The notes: generated by a model not told the origin, from the sequence alone. Shown: positions 43,126-52,642, counted from the stretch's first letter. The stretch is DNA of 64,000 nt from TA-20 sp035935115 (GCA_035935115.1 DASYXK010000002.1:62001-126000), one strand, 5' to 3'. Translations and numbers: made by a program.

Positions 43126-43604
43126 AAGGTTCTGTAATAAAATACGAGAAAGACAACATAGATACGGATGTAATCCTCCCAGGTCCTTATCTTAAGATTC
43201 ATGATTACAAGGAACTTGCAAAACATGCAATGGAAGGCTTGGACAAGGATTTTCATTCAAAAGTAAGGGAAGGCGATTTTATAGTTGCAGGCCGTAACTT
43301 TGGGTGTGGTTCATCAAGAGAACACGCTCCGATTGCACTTTCATATTCAGGAATCAAAGCAGTTTTGGCTTTGTCATTTGCAAGAATATTTTACAGAAAT
43401 TCAGTAGACGGTGCATTTTTGTTGCCAATAGAAATTGACGAAAATACATACAAGGATATTTCACAAGGTGAGACTCTTGAGATCGACATTACAAAAAATG
43501 AAATAAAAAATCTAACCAGAAACAAAACTTATCTAATGAAGCCTTTTCCTGAATTAATTGGAAAGATTGTCGCTGCAGGCGGACTGTTCAATTACAAGCC
43601 GTAA
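43122..43604 (+). CDS. Dehydratase small subunit (archaeal type)
   Basis: 160 residues, the swivel subunit. The conserved FGCGSSREHAP is at about residues 63-73. The substrate-specificity loop after DVILPGP reads YLKI; as I recall, archaeal isopropylmalate isomerases carry YLVY/YLVM-like loops and homoaconitases YLRT, so the specificity is unclear. It overlaps the large-subunit stop by 4 bp. Confidence 0.88.
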   Translation: MKGSVIKYEKDNIDTDVILPGPYLKIHDYKELAKHAMEGLDKDFHSKVREGDFIVAGRNFGCGSSREHAPIALSYSGIKAVLALSFARIFYRNSVDGAFLLPIEIDENTYKDISQGETLEIDITKNEIKNLTRNKTYLMKPFPELIGKIVAAGGLFNYKP

Positions 43605-43693
43605 AAAATACAGTTTCAAATTTTTCTGTGCTATTCTAGATTCAAAAGATCAAGAAATGATATTTATTAAGGATTTCTGCATGCAGAAAGTAA

Positions 43694-44065
43694 TTGACTC
43701 AAAATTACATTAATACAGATACTGTCAAATTAACAGAAATTTTAAAGCTAGATAATTCTATTAGGTTTGTAGGAAAAATAAAAAATCGTAAACTGCATTC
43801 ATTTGTGAGACATGAAAACAAAACGCCCTTGCTTGACGAAGAGCTGGATAACATGGCTCACTACCAAGCCTCTGTGAAGGCAAACATGGAAAATATGTTT
43901 GATAGTACTCTTGGAAAGACAAATTGGATGATCACCTCAAAAGAAAAAGTAAAACTAATTACACTTTTTTTAGATGACGGTTTGCTTATCTTGTCTACAG
44001 AATCTGAGGCAAATCACAACGAAATAATAAGAAAAATACAAAGTCTGAATCTGAATTTCAGTTAA
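43694..44065 (+). CDS. Conserved hypothetical protein, paralogue of 32058-32462
   Basis: 123 residues, TTG start. It shares the D-N-S-I-R-F-V early strand, FDSTLGKTNWM and the late L-I-L-S-T-E strand with the protein at 32058-32462. Probably a small cytosolic alpha/beta protein. Set between two dehydratase gene pairs, but no functional link is evident. Confidence 0.65.
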   Translation: MTQNYINTDTVKLTEILKLDNSIRFVGKIKNRKLHSFVRHENKTPLLDEELDNMAHYQASVKANMENMFDSTLGKTNWMITSKEKVKLITLFLDDGLLILSTESEANHNEIIRKIQSLNLNFS

Positions 44066-44121
44066 TTTGTCTTACGACTTTTTATACCATTATATCTCGC
44101 ATCTATAGAGAATTTTTGTAT

Positions 44122-45537
44122 ATGTCAAAAACACTATTTGAGAAGATTTGGAATTCTCATGTTGTGGTACAACAAGACGATGGGCCTCCCTTACTTTATG
44201 TAGACAGGCATCTTGTTCACGAGGTAACATCGCCACAGGCTTTTGATGGGTTAAGAATGAATAAAAGAATGGTACGAAGAACTGATCTTACATTTGCTAC
44301 AATGGATCACAATGTTCCAACAACTGATAGGTCATTGCCAATTGTAGATCAAATCTCTTCAAGACAAATCCAAGTGTTGGAAAAAAATTGTAAAGATTTT
44401 GGAATTGAATTATTTGATATTCACAGCCCAAATCAGGGAATAGTGCATGTTATTGGTCCAGAGCTTGGTATAACATTGCCTGGCACCACAATTGTTTGTG
44501 GCGATAGTCATACCTCTACACATGGAGCCTTTGGTGCATTAGCGTTTGGAATAGGAACAAGTGATGTAGAACATGTCTTGGCTACTCAATGTATCTGGAT
44601 GGAAAAGCCAGCAACTTTTGAGATCAAAATAGAAGGCAAGAGAAAAAACCCACATGCTATTACTGCAAAAGACATCATACTTTCTATCATACGACAGATA
44701 GGAACCACAGGTGGAACTGGCACAGTAATAGAGTATAGAGGAGAAACAATATCTGATCTTACCATGGAACAAAGAATGACAATTTGTAACATGTCTATTG
44801 AAGCAGGTGCAAGAGCTGGTCTTATTGCTCCTGACGAAAAAACATTCGAGTTCTTACGAGGAAAGAAATATACTCCAAAAAATTACGATGAACTTGTAAA
44901 TTATTGGCGTGAAAATCTAAAAAGTGATGTAGGAGCACATTTTGATAAAAGCTTTACACTACATGCTGACAAGATATCGCCACAAGTATCATGGGGAACA
45001 AATCCTGCGATGACTACTGACGTGACAGGAACTGTTCCGTTTCCAGAAGAATATTCTAAAGGAAATCCTGATGAAGAAAAGGCAGCACTCAAAGCATTAC
45101 AATACATGGGTCTCAAGCCAGGAACACAAATCACAGACATTTCACTTGATCGAATCTTCATTGGTTCTTGTACAAATTCAAGATTAGAAGATTTGATCGA
45201 AGCATCCAAAATCATCAAGGGTAATAAGATTTCATCCAACGTGCGTGCAATGGTTGTACCAGGATCACAGCTTGTAAAAAAACAAGCAGAGCAATTGGGG
45301 CTGGACAAAATTTTCAAGGATGCAGGATTTGAATGGAGAGAATCAGGTTGTAGTATGTGTCTTGGAATGAATCCTGATATCTTGGCCTCTGGCGAGAGAT
45401 GTGCTAGCACATCAAATAGAAATTTTGAGGGAAGACAAGGTGCAGGTGGAAGAACTCATCTTGTTAGTCCTATTATGGCAGCAGCTGCTGCGCTAGCAGG
45501 ACATTTTGTTGATGTAAGAGAATTGGATTTGAATTAG
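44122..45537 (+). CDS. leuC: 3-isopropylmalate dehydratase large subunit (bacterial type)
   Basis: 471 residues from ATG 44122, the length of bacterial LeuC and about 45 longer than the archaeal-type paralogue upstream. Motifs: DHNVPT, VCGDSHTSTHGAFGALAFG, IGSCTNSRLEDL and GCSMCLGMN (cluster cysteines). It isomerises 2- and 3-isopropylmalate in leucine synthesis. The small subunit begins directly after its stop. Confidence 0.92.
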   Translation: MSKTLFEKIWNSHVVVQQDDGPPLLYVDRHLVHEVTSPQAFDGLRMNKRMVRRTDLTFATMDHNVPTTDRSLPIVDQISSRQIQVLEKNCKDFGIELFDIHSPNQGIVHVIGPELGITLPGTTIVCGDSHTSTHGAFGALAFGIGTSDVEHVLATQCIWMEKPATFEIKIEGKRKNPHAITAKDIILSIIRQIGTTGGTGTVIEYRGETISDLTMEQRMTICNMSIEAGARAGLIAPDEKTFEFLRGKKYTPKNYDELVNYWRENLKSDVGAHFDKSFTLHADKISPQVSWGTNPAMTTDVTGTVPFPEEYSKGNPDEEKAALKALQYMGLKPGTQITDISLDRIFIGSCTNSRLEDLIEASKIIKGNKISSNVRAMVVPGSQLVKKQAEQLGLDKIFKDAGFEWRESGCSMCLGMNPDILASGERCASTSNRNFEGRQGAGGRTHLVSPIMAAAAALAGHFVDVRELDLN

Positions 45538-45538
45538 T

Positions 45539-46114
45539 ATGGAACCATTTAAAAAAATTAAAAGCATTGTTACACCTCTTGATAAGATAAATGTAGATAC
45601 TGATCAGATTATTCCAAAACAATTTCTAAAACTAGTGCAAAAAACAGGATTTGGTCAGTATTTATTTTATGATTGGAGGTTTGAAAACGGAAATAAACCA
45701 AGAGAAGATTTTGTCTTAAATAATCCAAAATACTATGATTCAAAGATATTGCTTACAAGAGACAACTTTGGATGCGGTTCTAGCAGAGAACACGCTGCAT
45801 GGGCTTTGCTTGATTATGGATTTAGAGTAGTCATATCTACGTCTTTTGCAGATATATTTTACAATAACTGTTTTAAAAATGGAATTTTACCAATAAGACT
45901 TGACTCTCAGAATGTAGAAAAATTATTTAAAAATTTATCCGAGATTGAAGTTGATTTACAAAACCAAATAATAACTACTGGTGATATTATCATTCCTTTT
46001 GAAATAGAAAGTCACAGAAAAAAGACTCTACTTGAAGGACTAGATGATATTGCTATCACTCTACAATATGAAAATAAAATAACTATGTATGAAAAATCTA
46101 AATCCAAACTTTAG
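45539..46114 (+). CDS. leuD: 3-isopropylmalate dehydratase small subunit
   Basis: 191 residues, bacterial LeuD type. IDTDQIIPKQFLK-like loop near residue 20 (NVDTDQIIPKQFLKLV) and NFGCGSSREHAAWAL. It starts 1 bp after the leuC stop, so it is translationally coupled. The last bases overlap the convergent nucleotidyltransferase gene by 4 bp. Confidence 0.92.
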   Translation: MEPFKKIKSIVTPLDKINVDTDQIIPKQFLKLVQKTGFGQYLFYDWRFENGNKPREDFVLNNPKYYDSKILLTRDNFGCGSSREHAAWALLDYGFRVVISTSFADIFYNNCFKNGILPIRLDSQNVEKLFKNLSEIEVDLQNQIITTGDIIIPFEIESHRKKTLLEGLDDIAITLQYENKITMYEKSKSKL

Positions 46115-46842
46115 GTCTTCATTTTTTTAATTATACTTTTTATTAATTCTTGATTCCTTTCTATTTTTGTTGGTGACTCTACATCTATCCAAGAAGTTTT
46201 TTCTATGTCAAATGCGCTAATTGATTGATTTTTTGATAACCCCTGTAAAATATCATATGATAAATTGATCTGTTTTTGTTTTCTTTGTTTAGATTTAATT
46301 AACTTTAAAATTTTTGTAGCAAGTATGTATATACCAAGACATTCTGCCATAGATAACTTGATAATTGGTTTCTCTTTGAATTCTAAAATCAGACCATCTT
46401 TTACATAAGCATATCCTGTTTCCTCTTTTCTATACCCCCTTGTAGCAACACAAGCGATGCTTTTCTTTTTCTTGTAGAATTTTAACATCTTTCCAAGATC
46501 AATAGGAGTAAGGTTGTCTACAAACCATAATAGAAATTCAGAATTTTTTCCCAAAAGACTAGATAGGTGAACAAGATCACCACCGGTACCACTTTGAGAA
46601 TCTTGAACAAATCTTATTTTTTTCTTGGTTGCTCTATTTTCAAAATAGCTCTGTATTTGACTGCCAATTCCGTGATAGTCTGCAAGAATAATTATTTCAT
46701 CGATAAAACCAAAAGAAGAAACATACTGTACTATGTGATCTATGAGAGGTTTTCCCTCTATTGGGATCATTGCCTTTGGAAAATAATCTGTAAATGGTTT
46801 ACCCCTTGTACCCCGTCCACCGGCCAAAATTACAGCTTTCAA
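46111..46842 (-). CDS. Sugar-phosphate nucleotidyltransferase family protein
   Basis: 243 residues. The N-terminus MKAVILAGGRGTRGKPFTD with downstream FPKAMIPI is the nucleoside triphosphate-binding signature, and DN in LWFVDNLTP is the metal position. It transfers a nucleotidyl group to a sugar or polyol phosphate, substrate unknown. It follows rps9 by 3 bp in the RpoD operon, a position where other archaea usually have rpoN. Confidence 0.87.
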   Translation of the reverse strand: MKAVILAGGRGTRGKPFTDYFPKAMIPIEGKPLIDHIVQYVSSFGFIDEIIILADYHGIGSQIQSYFENRATKKKIRFVQDSQSGTGGDLVHLSSLLGKNSEFLLWFVDNLTPIDLGKMLKFYKKKKSIACVATRGYRKEETGYAYVKDGLILEFKEKPIIKLSMAECLGIYILATKILKLIKSKQRKQKQINLSYDILQGLSKNQSISAFDIEKTSWIDVESPTKIERNQELIKSIIKKMKT

Positions 46843-46845
46843 ATC

Positions 46846-47304
46846 TTATCTGTATGATTTCTGCTTTCTTCTTCTGGCACTAGGCCCACCAAACTTTTTG
46901 GGTTCCTTTCGCCTATCGTCTCCGCTTAGAAGATGTTTATCAAAATCAGTAAGGCGCTTTTTAAGATCCTCACGAATTGTTTTTGTAAATGGATGATCTT
47001 TTGGTTCTTTCTTTGATTTTGTCCAACCTGTCATTGCTCTTGATATAGCTACAGAAGATGCATAGGCCTGTCCCATGAAACCACCGCCGCTTACTCTAAC
47101 GAAAAGATCAATTTTATCTCTTAAATCTCCAGCAACCTCTAGTGGTGCAAGCATTATCTCTCGTGCGGTTTCTTGTTGAACCATCTCTACTGGAGTGTTG
47201 TTTACTCTAACCATGCCTACTCCTTTTGAAATGTGAACATGTGCTCTTGCAGATTTTCTTGATGCAAAATAACTTTCTACTCTAGTAACCATTATTCGTG
47301 CCAC
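46846..47304 (-). CDS. rps9: Ribosomal protein S9 (uS9)
   Basis: 152 residues. Typical elements: the RVESYFASRKSARA start, VRVSGGGFMGQAYA in the middle and the basic C-terminal tail ARRRKQKSYR that reaches the P site. Overlaps the L13 stop by 13 bp; ATG at 47292 is an alternative start. Part of the RpoD-L18e-L13-S9 operon. Confidence 0.95.
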   Translation of the reverse strand: MARIMVTRVESYFASRKSARAHVHISKGVGMVRVNNTPVEMVQQETAREIMLAPLEVAGDLRDKIDLFVRVSGGGFMGQAYASSVAISRAMTGWTKSKKEPKDHPFTKTIREDLKKRLTDFDKHLLSGDDRRKEPKKFGGPSARRRKQKSYR

Positions 47305-47762
47305 CCTACCATTCTCCCAAGATCTCCCATACTGGTATAGTATGGAGAAGCTTTTCTAATCTTTGCATCCTCAAATTGTGTAGTTGTCATTGATTTAAGC
47401 TCGTTTGGTACACCCAAGTACGCTCTTAGTCTTTTGAATGCAGTTATTCCAGATGGTTTTTTTGGTAACATACCTCTTACCATCTTGGTTATCATGGTAT
47501 CTGGTCTTCTTGGGTGAAATGGACCAAACTTTGGATTGTTGATACTTGCAATCTCTAAAAATTTTCTGTACGATTTTATGATGGCATCTCTGTCACCACT
47601 TAACATGACATTCTCAGTGTTTACAATTGATACTCTATTTCCATTAATCAAGAGTTTTGCTACATGTGAACATAGTCTTCCTGCAATCATGTTTGTTCCA
47701 TCCACTATGATATTCTGAACTTGTTTGACTTCGGTCTTTGTTTGGATTTGTTGTTTAGCCAA
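47292..47762 (-). CDS. rpl13: Ribosomal protein L13 (uL13)
   Basis: 156 residues. IVDGTNMIAGRLCSHVAKLL at 19-38 and the RPDTMITKMVRGMLPKK segment are diagnostic. Overlaps the L18e stop by 8 bp, with translation coupled in the operon. Confidence 0.95.
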   Translation of the reverse strand: MAKQQIQTKTEVKQVQNIIVDGTNMIAGRLCSHVAKLLINGNRVSIVNTENVMLSGDRDAIIKSYRKFLEIASINNPKFGPFHPRRPDTMITKMVRGMLPKKPSGITAFKRLRAYLGVPNELKSMTTTQFEDAKIRKASPYYTSMGDLGRMVGWHE

Positions 47763-48102
47763 TTATTATCACTCCTTTTCCTGTTGGATGACTTTTTATT
47801 AGATCAGTAAAGTTGAGAATCTTTCCACCAGAGTCTAGAATCTTTTTTGCACCAGAAGTAGAAATAGAAAATGAACAAAGTGTTATTTTATGTGAAAGGT
47901 AACCGGTTCCAAGTACTTTTCCTGGAACAACAATTATGTCATTGTCTTTTACAAATTTATCTATCTGACCAATATTGACCGTTCTTCTAGCACTAGATGG
48001 TTTGAGTGCAAGTTCTGCTAATCTTGACCATATTGGAGCATTGTTTTTCTTTGATGCCCCTTTGAGTTCCTTTACCATTTGTATAACAACTTGGTTGGTC
48101 AT
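47755..48102 (-). CDS. rpl18e: Ribosomal protein L18e (eL18)
   Basis: 115 residues, the archaeal/eukaryal L15-family protein: SRLAELALKPSSARRTVNIG, then VVPGKVLGTGYLSHKITL. It lies between rpoD and rpl13 in the standard archaeal order. Confidence 0.94.
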   Translation of the reverse strand: MTNQVVIQMVKELKGASKKNNAPIWSRLAELALKPSSARRTVNIGQIDKFVKDNDIIVVPGKVLGTGYLSHKITLCSFSISTSGAKKILDSGGKILNFTDLIKSHPTGKGVIIIG

Positions 48103-48141
48103 TTGTAATATTGCCTTTTTTAACCCAAATATAATGCATGC

Positions 48142-48777
48142 TCAGCCAAGGGTAGAAATTACTTGCTTGAAGCCATCTAGTCTTTTTGCAAGCTCTTCTA
48201 CTCCAACTGATACTATTTGAGCTGGCGTTAGTGCACCTGTTGTTTCTATAGTTAGGATGTGATCTTCAGGGTTTCCAGTTTCTGTTAACACTGAAACTGT
48301 TGCAGAATTCCATTTTGCATGCTCAGTACCCCTTCCTAATCTTGCATATGCTTCAAGCTTTAACTTTTGATTTGGTGCAAGTTCAATGATTGGAATCTTA
48401 TCGCTAACTGGTTTTACAACTTCGTCCTCTGAGGTAAGTTCAGCTGATGTAACGGTTCTAGTAGTATCTGCAGAGCCTGCATCGATCATTAACATTACTC
48501 TGCAACGAGAACAACCAACTTCACTGTGGCAATCGCAATTTGATGCTTCAACAAACCTTGTTAAGTCTGTCTTTATTGGAATCATTGCAAGTCTATGGGC
48601 TACACCCTCATCTGCAAGGACAGAAGAATTTTCAATTATCACTACGTCATCGATGGCAAAAACAGGCACTCCAGTAAGGCAAATCCTTCTTAATGCATTT
48701 GCATATTGTAATGGTACATTCTTTAATTTAACAACAATCTTCCGTTCATTTTGCTCAATAATCTCTAAAGAAGTCAA
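48142..48777 (-). CDS. rpoD: RNA polymerase subunit D
   Basis: 211 residues, the archaeal alpha-like subunit. LQYANALRRICLTGVPVFAI is the assembly helix region. The cysteine segment CDCHSEVGCSRC near residue 80 could hold the iron-sulfur cluster known in some archaeal D subunits, and the domain is short. First gene of its operon, divergent from the SBDS-exosome operon. Confidence 0.95.
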   Translation of the reverse strand: MTSLEIIEQNERKIVVKLKNVPLQYANALRRICLTGVPVFAIDDVVIIENSSVLADEGVAHRLAMIPIKTDLTRFVEASNCDCHSEVGCSRCRVMLMIDAGSADTTRTVTSAELTSEDEVVKPVSDKIPIIELAPNQKLKLEAYARLGRGTEHAKWNSATVSVLTETGNPEDHILTIETTGALTPAQIVSVGVEELAKRLDGFKQVISTLG

Positions 48778-48862
48778 ACCTTAGAGAAAACAATCGATAG
48801 TCCAAATAAAAATCTAGCGAGTTTTTCCGTATAGATAAATACCAAAGTTGAATATCACAATT

Positions 48863-49549
48863 ATGGACAAGCCATCTATAGTCAGATTTGCAGTTGAAGG
48901 AGAAAAATTTGAGATTCTTGTAAAGCCAGACCCAGCACTTGATTTCAAGTTGGGAAAAAAGAAAGACATTTCATCTATAATGATCTCTGAGGAGATTTAT
49001 TCAGATTCTAACAAGGGCACACGGGCATCGACTGAAAAACTGATGAAAGCATTCAAAACAACAGATCAAACTACAATTGCGACTATAATTCTTCAAAAAG
49101 GTGATCTTAACCTAACAACAGATCAAAGACGAAAGATGGTTTCAGAAAAACGTAAACAAATTGTAGAATTCATTGCCAAAAACTTCGTCGATCCCAGATC
49201 TCATCTTCCACATCCGCCACTTAGAATAGAACAGGCTATGGATGATGCACGAATCTCAGTTGATCCATTCAAAAATGTAGACGAGCAAACAAAAGATATT
49301 GTTGAACAACTACGTTCCATCATACCGTTAAAATCAGAAAATATGCTTCTTGAAATTCTGGTACCAGCACAATTTGCTGCACAATCTTATTCAGTTTTAA
49401 AATCTGTAGGGTCTTTAAAAAAAGAAGAATGGCAAGCTAATGGCTCTCTTAAAGTAATACTAGATATACCGGCTGCAGCAAGAGCAAATGTGATAGATAG
49501 ATTGGGATCAATAACAAAAGGTTCTGCTTCTGTTGAGGTCGCGAAATGA
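48863..49549 (+). CDS. SBDS ribosome maturation protein
   Basis: 228 residues. The FYSH-domain start (IVRFAVEGEKFEILVKPD), TTDQRRKMVSEKRKQIVEFIA and YSVLKSVGSLKKEEW identify SBDS, which acts with EF-2-like GTPase in large-subunit maturation. ATG 48863 is chosen over TTG 48848 because a TATA-like element lies near 48835. Its stop overlaps rrp4 by 4 bp; it heads the archaeal exosome superoperon. Confidence 0.95.
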   Translation: MDKPSIVRFAVEGEKFEILVKPDPALDFKLGKKKDISSIMISEEIYSDSNKGTRASTEKLMKAFKTTDQTTIATIILQKGDLNLTTDQRRKMVSEKRKQIVEFIAKNFVDPRSHLPHPPLRIEQAMDDARISVDPFKNVDEQTKDIVEQLRSIIPLKSENMLLEILVPAQFAAQSYSVLKSVGSLKKEEWQANGSLKVILDIPAAARANVIDRLGSITKGSASVEVAK

Positions 49550-50250
49550 TGGAAACAAAAAGAAGATACGTAATTCCTGGCGACGTTATAACAACTGGAC
49601 CATTTAGACCAGAACAAAATGTCTACCAAGAAGGAGATCGAATTATTTCTACAAGTGTAGGTATTTCTGAAATTTTTGATAACGCTGTACGAGTCATTCC
49701 ACTTACAGGAATATACATGCCAAAAACAAATGACTTGATTATAGGCAAAGTAATAGGACATTCATCGTTATCATGGGAATTTGATATTAACTCGTGTTTT
49801 GTAGGATTTTTACCAGCTCAAGATGTTTTTGGCAGAGACTATTCTCCAACCAAAGATGAGCTTAAAGAAAGACTTGACAAAGGGGACTTGGTTGCAGCAC
49901 GAGTTGCTAATTTTGATAGATCGCGTGATCCGTTGCTTACTGTACAGGACAGAGATCTTGGAAAAATCGAATCAGGAGAGCTAATAGAGATTTCTCCTAG
50001 TAAAGTTCCAAGACTCATTGGAAAACGGGGCTCTATGATCCAAACAATTGAGATGGCCACAAAAGCAATGATTACAATTGGACAAAATGGTTGGGTGGTA
50101 GTTTCATCTGAAGATCCAGATGGATTATTAAAGGCGATAGAAGCAATCAGAGTGGTTGATGCCCAAGCACACATGCCGAACTTGACTGAAAGAGTCAAAT
50201 CCATGCTTGGGGTAGAACTTGGTGATAATAATGACACAATTAATGAATGA
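49546..50250 (+). CDS. rrp4: Exosome RNA-binding subunit Rrp4
   Basis: 234 residues: N-terminal domain, S1 domain in the middle and a KH domain with RLIGKRGSMIQTI near residue 159. It caps the Rrp41/Rrp42 ring and recruits RNA. The stop overlaps rrp41's start. Confidence 0.95.
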   Translation: MMETKRRYVIPGDVITTGPFRPEQNVYQEGDRIISTSVGISEIFDNAVRVIPLTGIYMPKTNDLIIGKVIGHSSLSWEFDINSCFVGFLPAQDVFGRDYSPTKDELKERLDKGDLVAARVANFDRSRDPLLTVQDRDLGKIESGELIEISPSKVPRLIGKRGSMIQTIEMATKAMITIGQNGWVVVSSEDPDGLLKAIEAIRVVDAQAHMPNLTERVKSMLGVELGDNNDTINE

Positions 50251-50947
50251 AAATGGAATTAGATGTGATGGAAGAAGGGTAGATCAATTAAGAAATATAT
50301 CTATCAAAGTGGGAGTTTTAAAAAATGCAGATGGTTCTGCATACATAGAATTTGGTAAAAACAAAATTCTTGCTGGCATTTTTGGACCACGTGATGTTCA
50401 TCCAAAACACATGGCAAATCAAGATTCTGGAATTTTGCGTTGTCGATATCATATGTCTCCCTTTTCTGTTACAGAAAGAAAAAATCCGGCCCCTTCAAGA
50501 AGAGAAATAGAGATCTCCAAAGTAATCAAAGAGGCATTATTGCCTGCTGTAATACTAAAGGACTTTCCTAGAACAGTAGTAGATGTTTTTATTGAAGTGC
50601 TTCAGGCTGATGGAGGTACTAGATGTGCTGCACTGGATGCAGCATCTGTTGCTTTAGCAGATGCGGGAATACCCATGCGTGATCTGGTTTCTGCATGTGC
50701 GGCAGGAAAAGTAGCTGATCAAATAGTTTTGGATATTAATAATGAAGAAGACCAGGAAGGACAGGCCGATATGCCAATTGCATATATGCCAAATCTTGGA
50801 AAAATTACTCTAATGCAACTTGATGGAATCTTATCTCCGTCTGAGTATCAAAAATGTGTTCAAACTGGAATAAATGGCTGTAAACTAGTTTATGAAATGC
50901 AAAGAAAAGCACTAATGGACAAGTACTTTACAAATGGGATACAATAG
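50231..50947 (+). CDS. rrp41: Exosome catalytic subunit Rrp41
   Basis: 238 residues, RNase PH fold. IRCDGRRVDQLR at the start, RCRYHMSPFS, and the catalytic Asp region EDQEGQADMPIAYMP are present, so it is the active phosphorolytic subunit. ATG 50231 overlaps the rrp4 end; a GTG at 50219 is less likely. Confidence 0.95.
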   Translation: MTQLMNENGIRCDGRRVDQLRNISIKVGVLKNADGSAYIEFGKNKILAGIFGPRDVHPKHMANQDSGILRCRYHMSPFSVTERKNPAPSRREIEISKVIKEALLPAVILKDFPRTVVDVFIEVLQADGGTRCAALDAASVALADAGIPMRDLVSACAAGKVADQIVLDINNEEDQEGQADMPIAYMPNLGKITLMQLDGILSPSEYQKCVQTGINGCKLVYEMQRKALMDKYFTNGIQ

Positions 50948-50949
50948 GC

Positions 50950-51756
50950 ATGGCTAATTCAGTTATACTTGCACAACTAAAAAGAGAACAAATCTTAGAA
51001 CTCCTAAAAGAAGGAAAAAGACTAGATGGTAGAGGTCTTGAAGATCAACGGCCTCTCTCAATTGATGTAGGAGTAATTCCAAAAGCAAACGGTTCTGCAA
51101 GAGTAAGGCTTGGAGATACCGAGATTGTCACAGGAGTAAAGATTCAACCAGATAAACCATTTCCAGATCTTGGTGATAAAGGAATACTGATTTGCACTGC
51201 AGAAATTCTTCCGCTTGCAGATCCCAATGCAGAGCCAGGTCCTCCTTCTGAAGAAGTAATAGAACTAGCAAGAGTTGTTGATCGAGGAATCAGGGAAACT
51301 GAGATGCTTGACTTACACCAACTGGTTCTTATCGAGAATAAATCAGTAATTGGAATTTTTATCGATAGCAGTGTAACTGATGCAGGCGGAAATCTCTTTG
51401 ATGCATGTTCATATGCGTCTGTTGCAGCCCTTCTGTCATGTACTGTTCCAAAATATGAAATCAAAGATGAGGCTCCAGTTCTAATAGAAGGTGTAACTTC
51501 AAAGCCTCCTGTAAAAACAATTCCGGTATCTGTTACAATGGCAAGAATTGGAGATCATATTATCGTAGACCCATCATCAGAAGAAGAAGCTTGCATGGAT
51601 GCAAGATTGACAATTACAACAAATACTGAGGGAAATATCTGTGCAATTCAAAAGGGAGGAATTGATGGCTTTACCTTGGAGCAAGTGGTAAGATGCTCAG
51701 AAATTGCACTTTCTGTGGGAACAAAAATAAGGAAGCAACTTGAGAAACTGATGTAA
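50950..51756 (+). CDS. rrp42: Exosome subunit Rrp42
   Basis: 268 residues, RNase PH fold. GKRLDGRGLEDQRPLSID and the VSVTMARIG segment fit Rrp42, which lacks the catalytic aspartate and partners Rrp41 in the hexameric ring. It starts 2 bp after rrp41. Confidence 0.95.
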   Translation: MANSVILAQLKREQILELLKEGKRLDGRGLEDQRPLSIDVGVIPKANGSARVRLGDTEIVTGVKIQPDKPFPDLGDKGILICTAEILPLADPNAEPGPPSEEVIELARVVDRGIRETEMLDLHQLVLIENKSVIGIFIDSSVTDAGGNLFDACSYASVAALLSCTVPKYEIKDEAPVLIEGVTSKPPVKTIPVSVTMARIGDHIIVDPSSEEEACMDARLTITTNTEGNICAIQKGGIDGFTLEQVVRCSEIALSVGTKIRKQLEKLM

Positions 51757-51757
51757 A

Positions 51758-51973
51758 ATGGTTAAAAGTAAAAGCTCTTCATTAAAGGGACTTGGTGCAA
51801 AGTATGGTTTAAAACCACGCAAAAAATTTACTGCAGTTCATAGACTTTTGAAAGCAAAGCGAAGATGTGTTGAATGCGGTTCCACCAAGTTTGGGCGCGT
51901 TGCAGTAGGGATATGGGCATGCAAAAAATGTGGCTTTAAAATAGCTGGAATGGCATATGATGTCAAGGTATAA
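51758..51973 (+). CDS. rpl37ae: Ribosomal protein L37Ae (eL43)
   Basis: 71 residues with a zinc ribbon C-V-E-C at about residue 37 and C-K-K-C at about 55. It starts 1 bp after rrp42 and overlaps the next gene by 17 bp, in the standard exosome operon position. Confidence 0.93.
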   Translation: MVKSKSSSLKGLGAKYGLKPRKKFTAVHRLLKAKRRCVECGSTKFGRVAVGIWACKKCGFKIAGMAYDVKV

Positions 51974-52202
51974 TGCCAAGATAGAAATTTTTGCTAAAGA
52001 AAAAACAAAATCCATTTTTGACTCAATTCAAACAGACAACAAATTCTCAGCTGAAACTCCCACAAAAACAATAATGTCTTTTGATAAAAAAATTACAATC
52101 TTAATTGATGCACAAGAGCTTTCACATTTGCGTGCAAATCTGAATTCTACGTTGCGTCTTGTACAGGCAAGCAACGATTCTATCGAATCGGTAAAAATAT
52201 AA
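51957..52202 (+). CDS. pcc1: KEOPS complex subunit Pcc1
   Basis: 81 residues. The late segment LRANLNSTLRLVQASNDS with a preceding beta hairpin (KKITILIDAQ) fits Pcc1, the dimerisation subunit of KEOPS that makes t6A in tRNA. It overlaps rpl37ae and is followed 23 bp later by prefoldin beta. Confidence 0.85.
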   Translation: MMSRYNAKIEIFAKEKTKSIFDSIQTDNKFSAETPTKTIMSFDKKITILIDAQELSHLRANLNSTLRLVQASNDSIESVKI

Positions 52203-52225
52203 GCAAATCAAATCGTGAATCTAAC

Positions 52226-52615
52226 ATGTCTTCTGGTGAGCAACAAATTCCACCGTGGTTACAAGAACAAGTTGGAAGATTACAACAACTACAACAAAAC
52301 CTCCAATCCATCATGGGACAAAAACAACACTTGGAGATGGAGCAACTTGAGACAGAAAGAGCACTTGAAATTCTCAAAAAAGCAGATGATAATGACGCTG
52401 TTTTCAAAAACGCAGGTTCCATACTAATAAAATCAACAAAAGCAACTCTTATTGCAGAACTGGAAGAAAAAAAAGAACTTGCTAACACTCGCATTACGGT
52501 ATTATCAAAACAAGAAACACGTGTTAAAGAAAATCTCAAGGAAGCAGAGACCAAGATAAAGGAAATGTTGCGTGGGCCATCTGACGGTCAACCAAAAACA
52601 GATACTCCCAAATAA
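52226..52615 (+). CDS. pfdB: Prefoldin beta subunit
   Basis: 129 residues: two coiled-coil helices around a short hairpin (DAVFKNAGSILIKSTKATL), the prefoldin beta signature. It delivers unfolded proteins to the thermosome. The N-terminus is Gln-rich. Part of the exosome superoperon. Confidence 0.92.
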   Translation: MSSGEQQIPPWLQEQVGRLQQLQQNLQSIMGQKQHLEMEQLETERALEILKKADDNDAVFKNAGSILIKSTKATLIAELEEKKELANTRITVLSKQETRVKENLKEAETKIKEMLRGPSDGQPKTDTPK

Positions 52616-52642
52616 AATATTAACAAACCCTGTAAATGTTAT

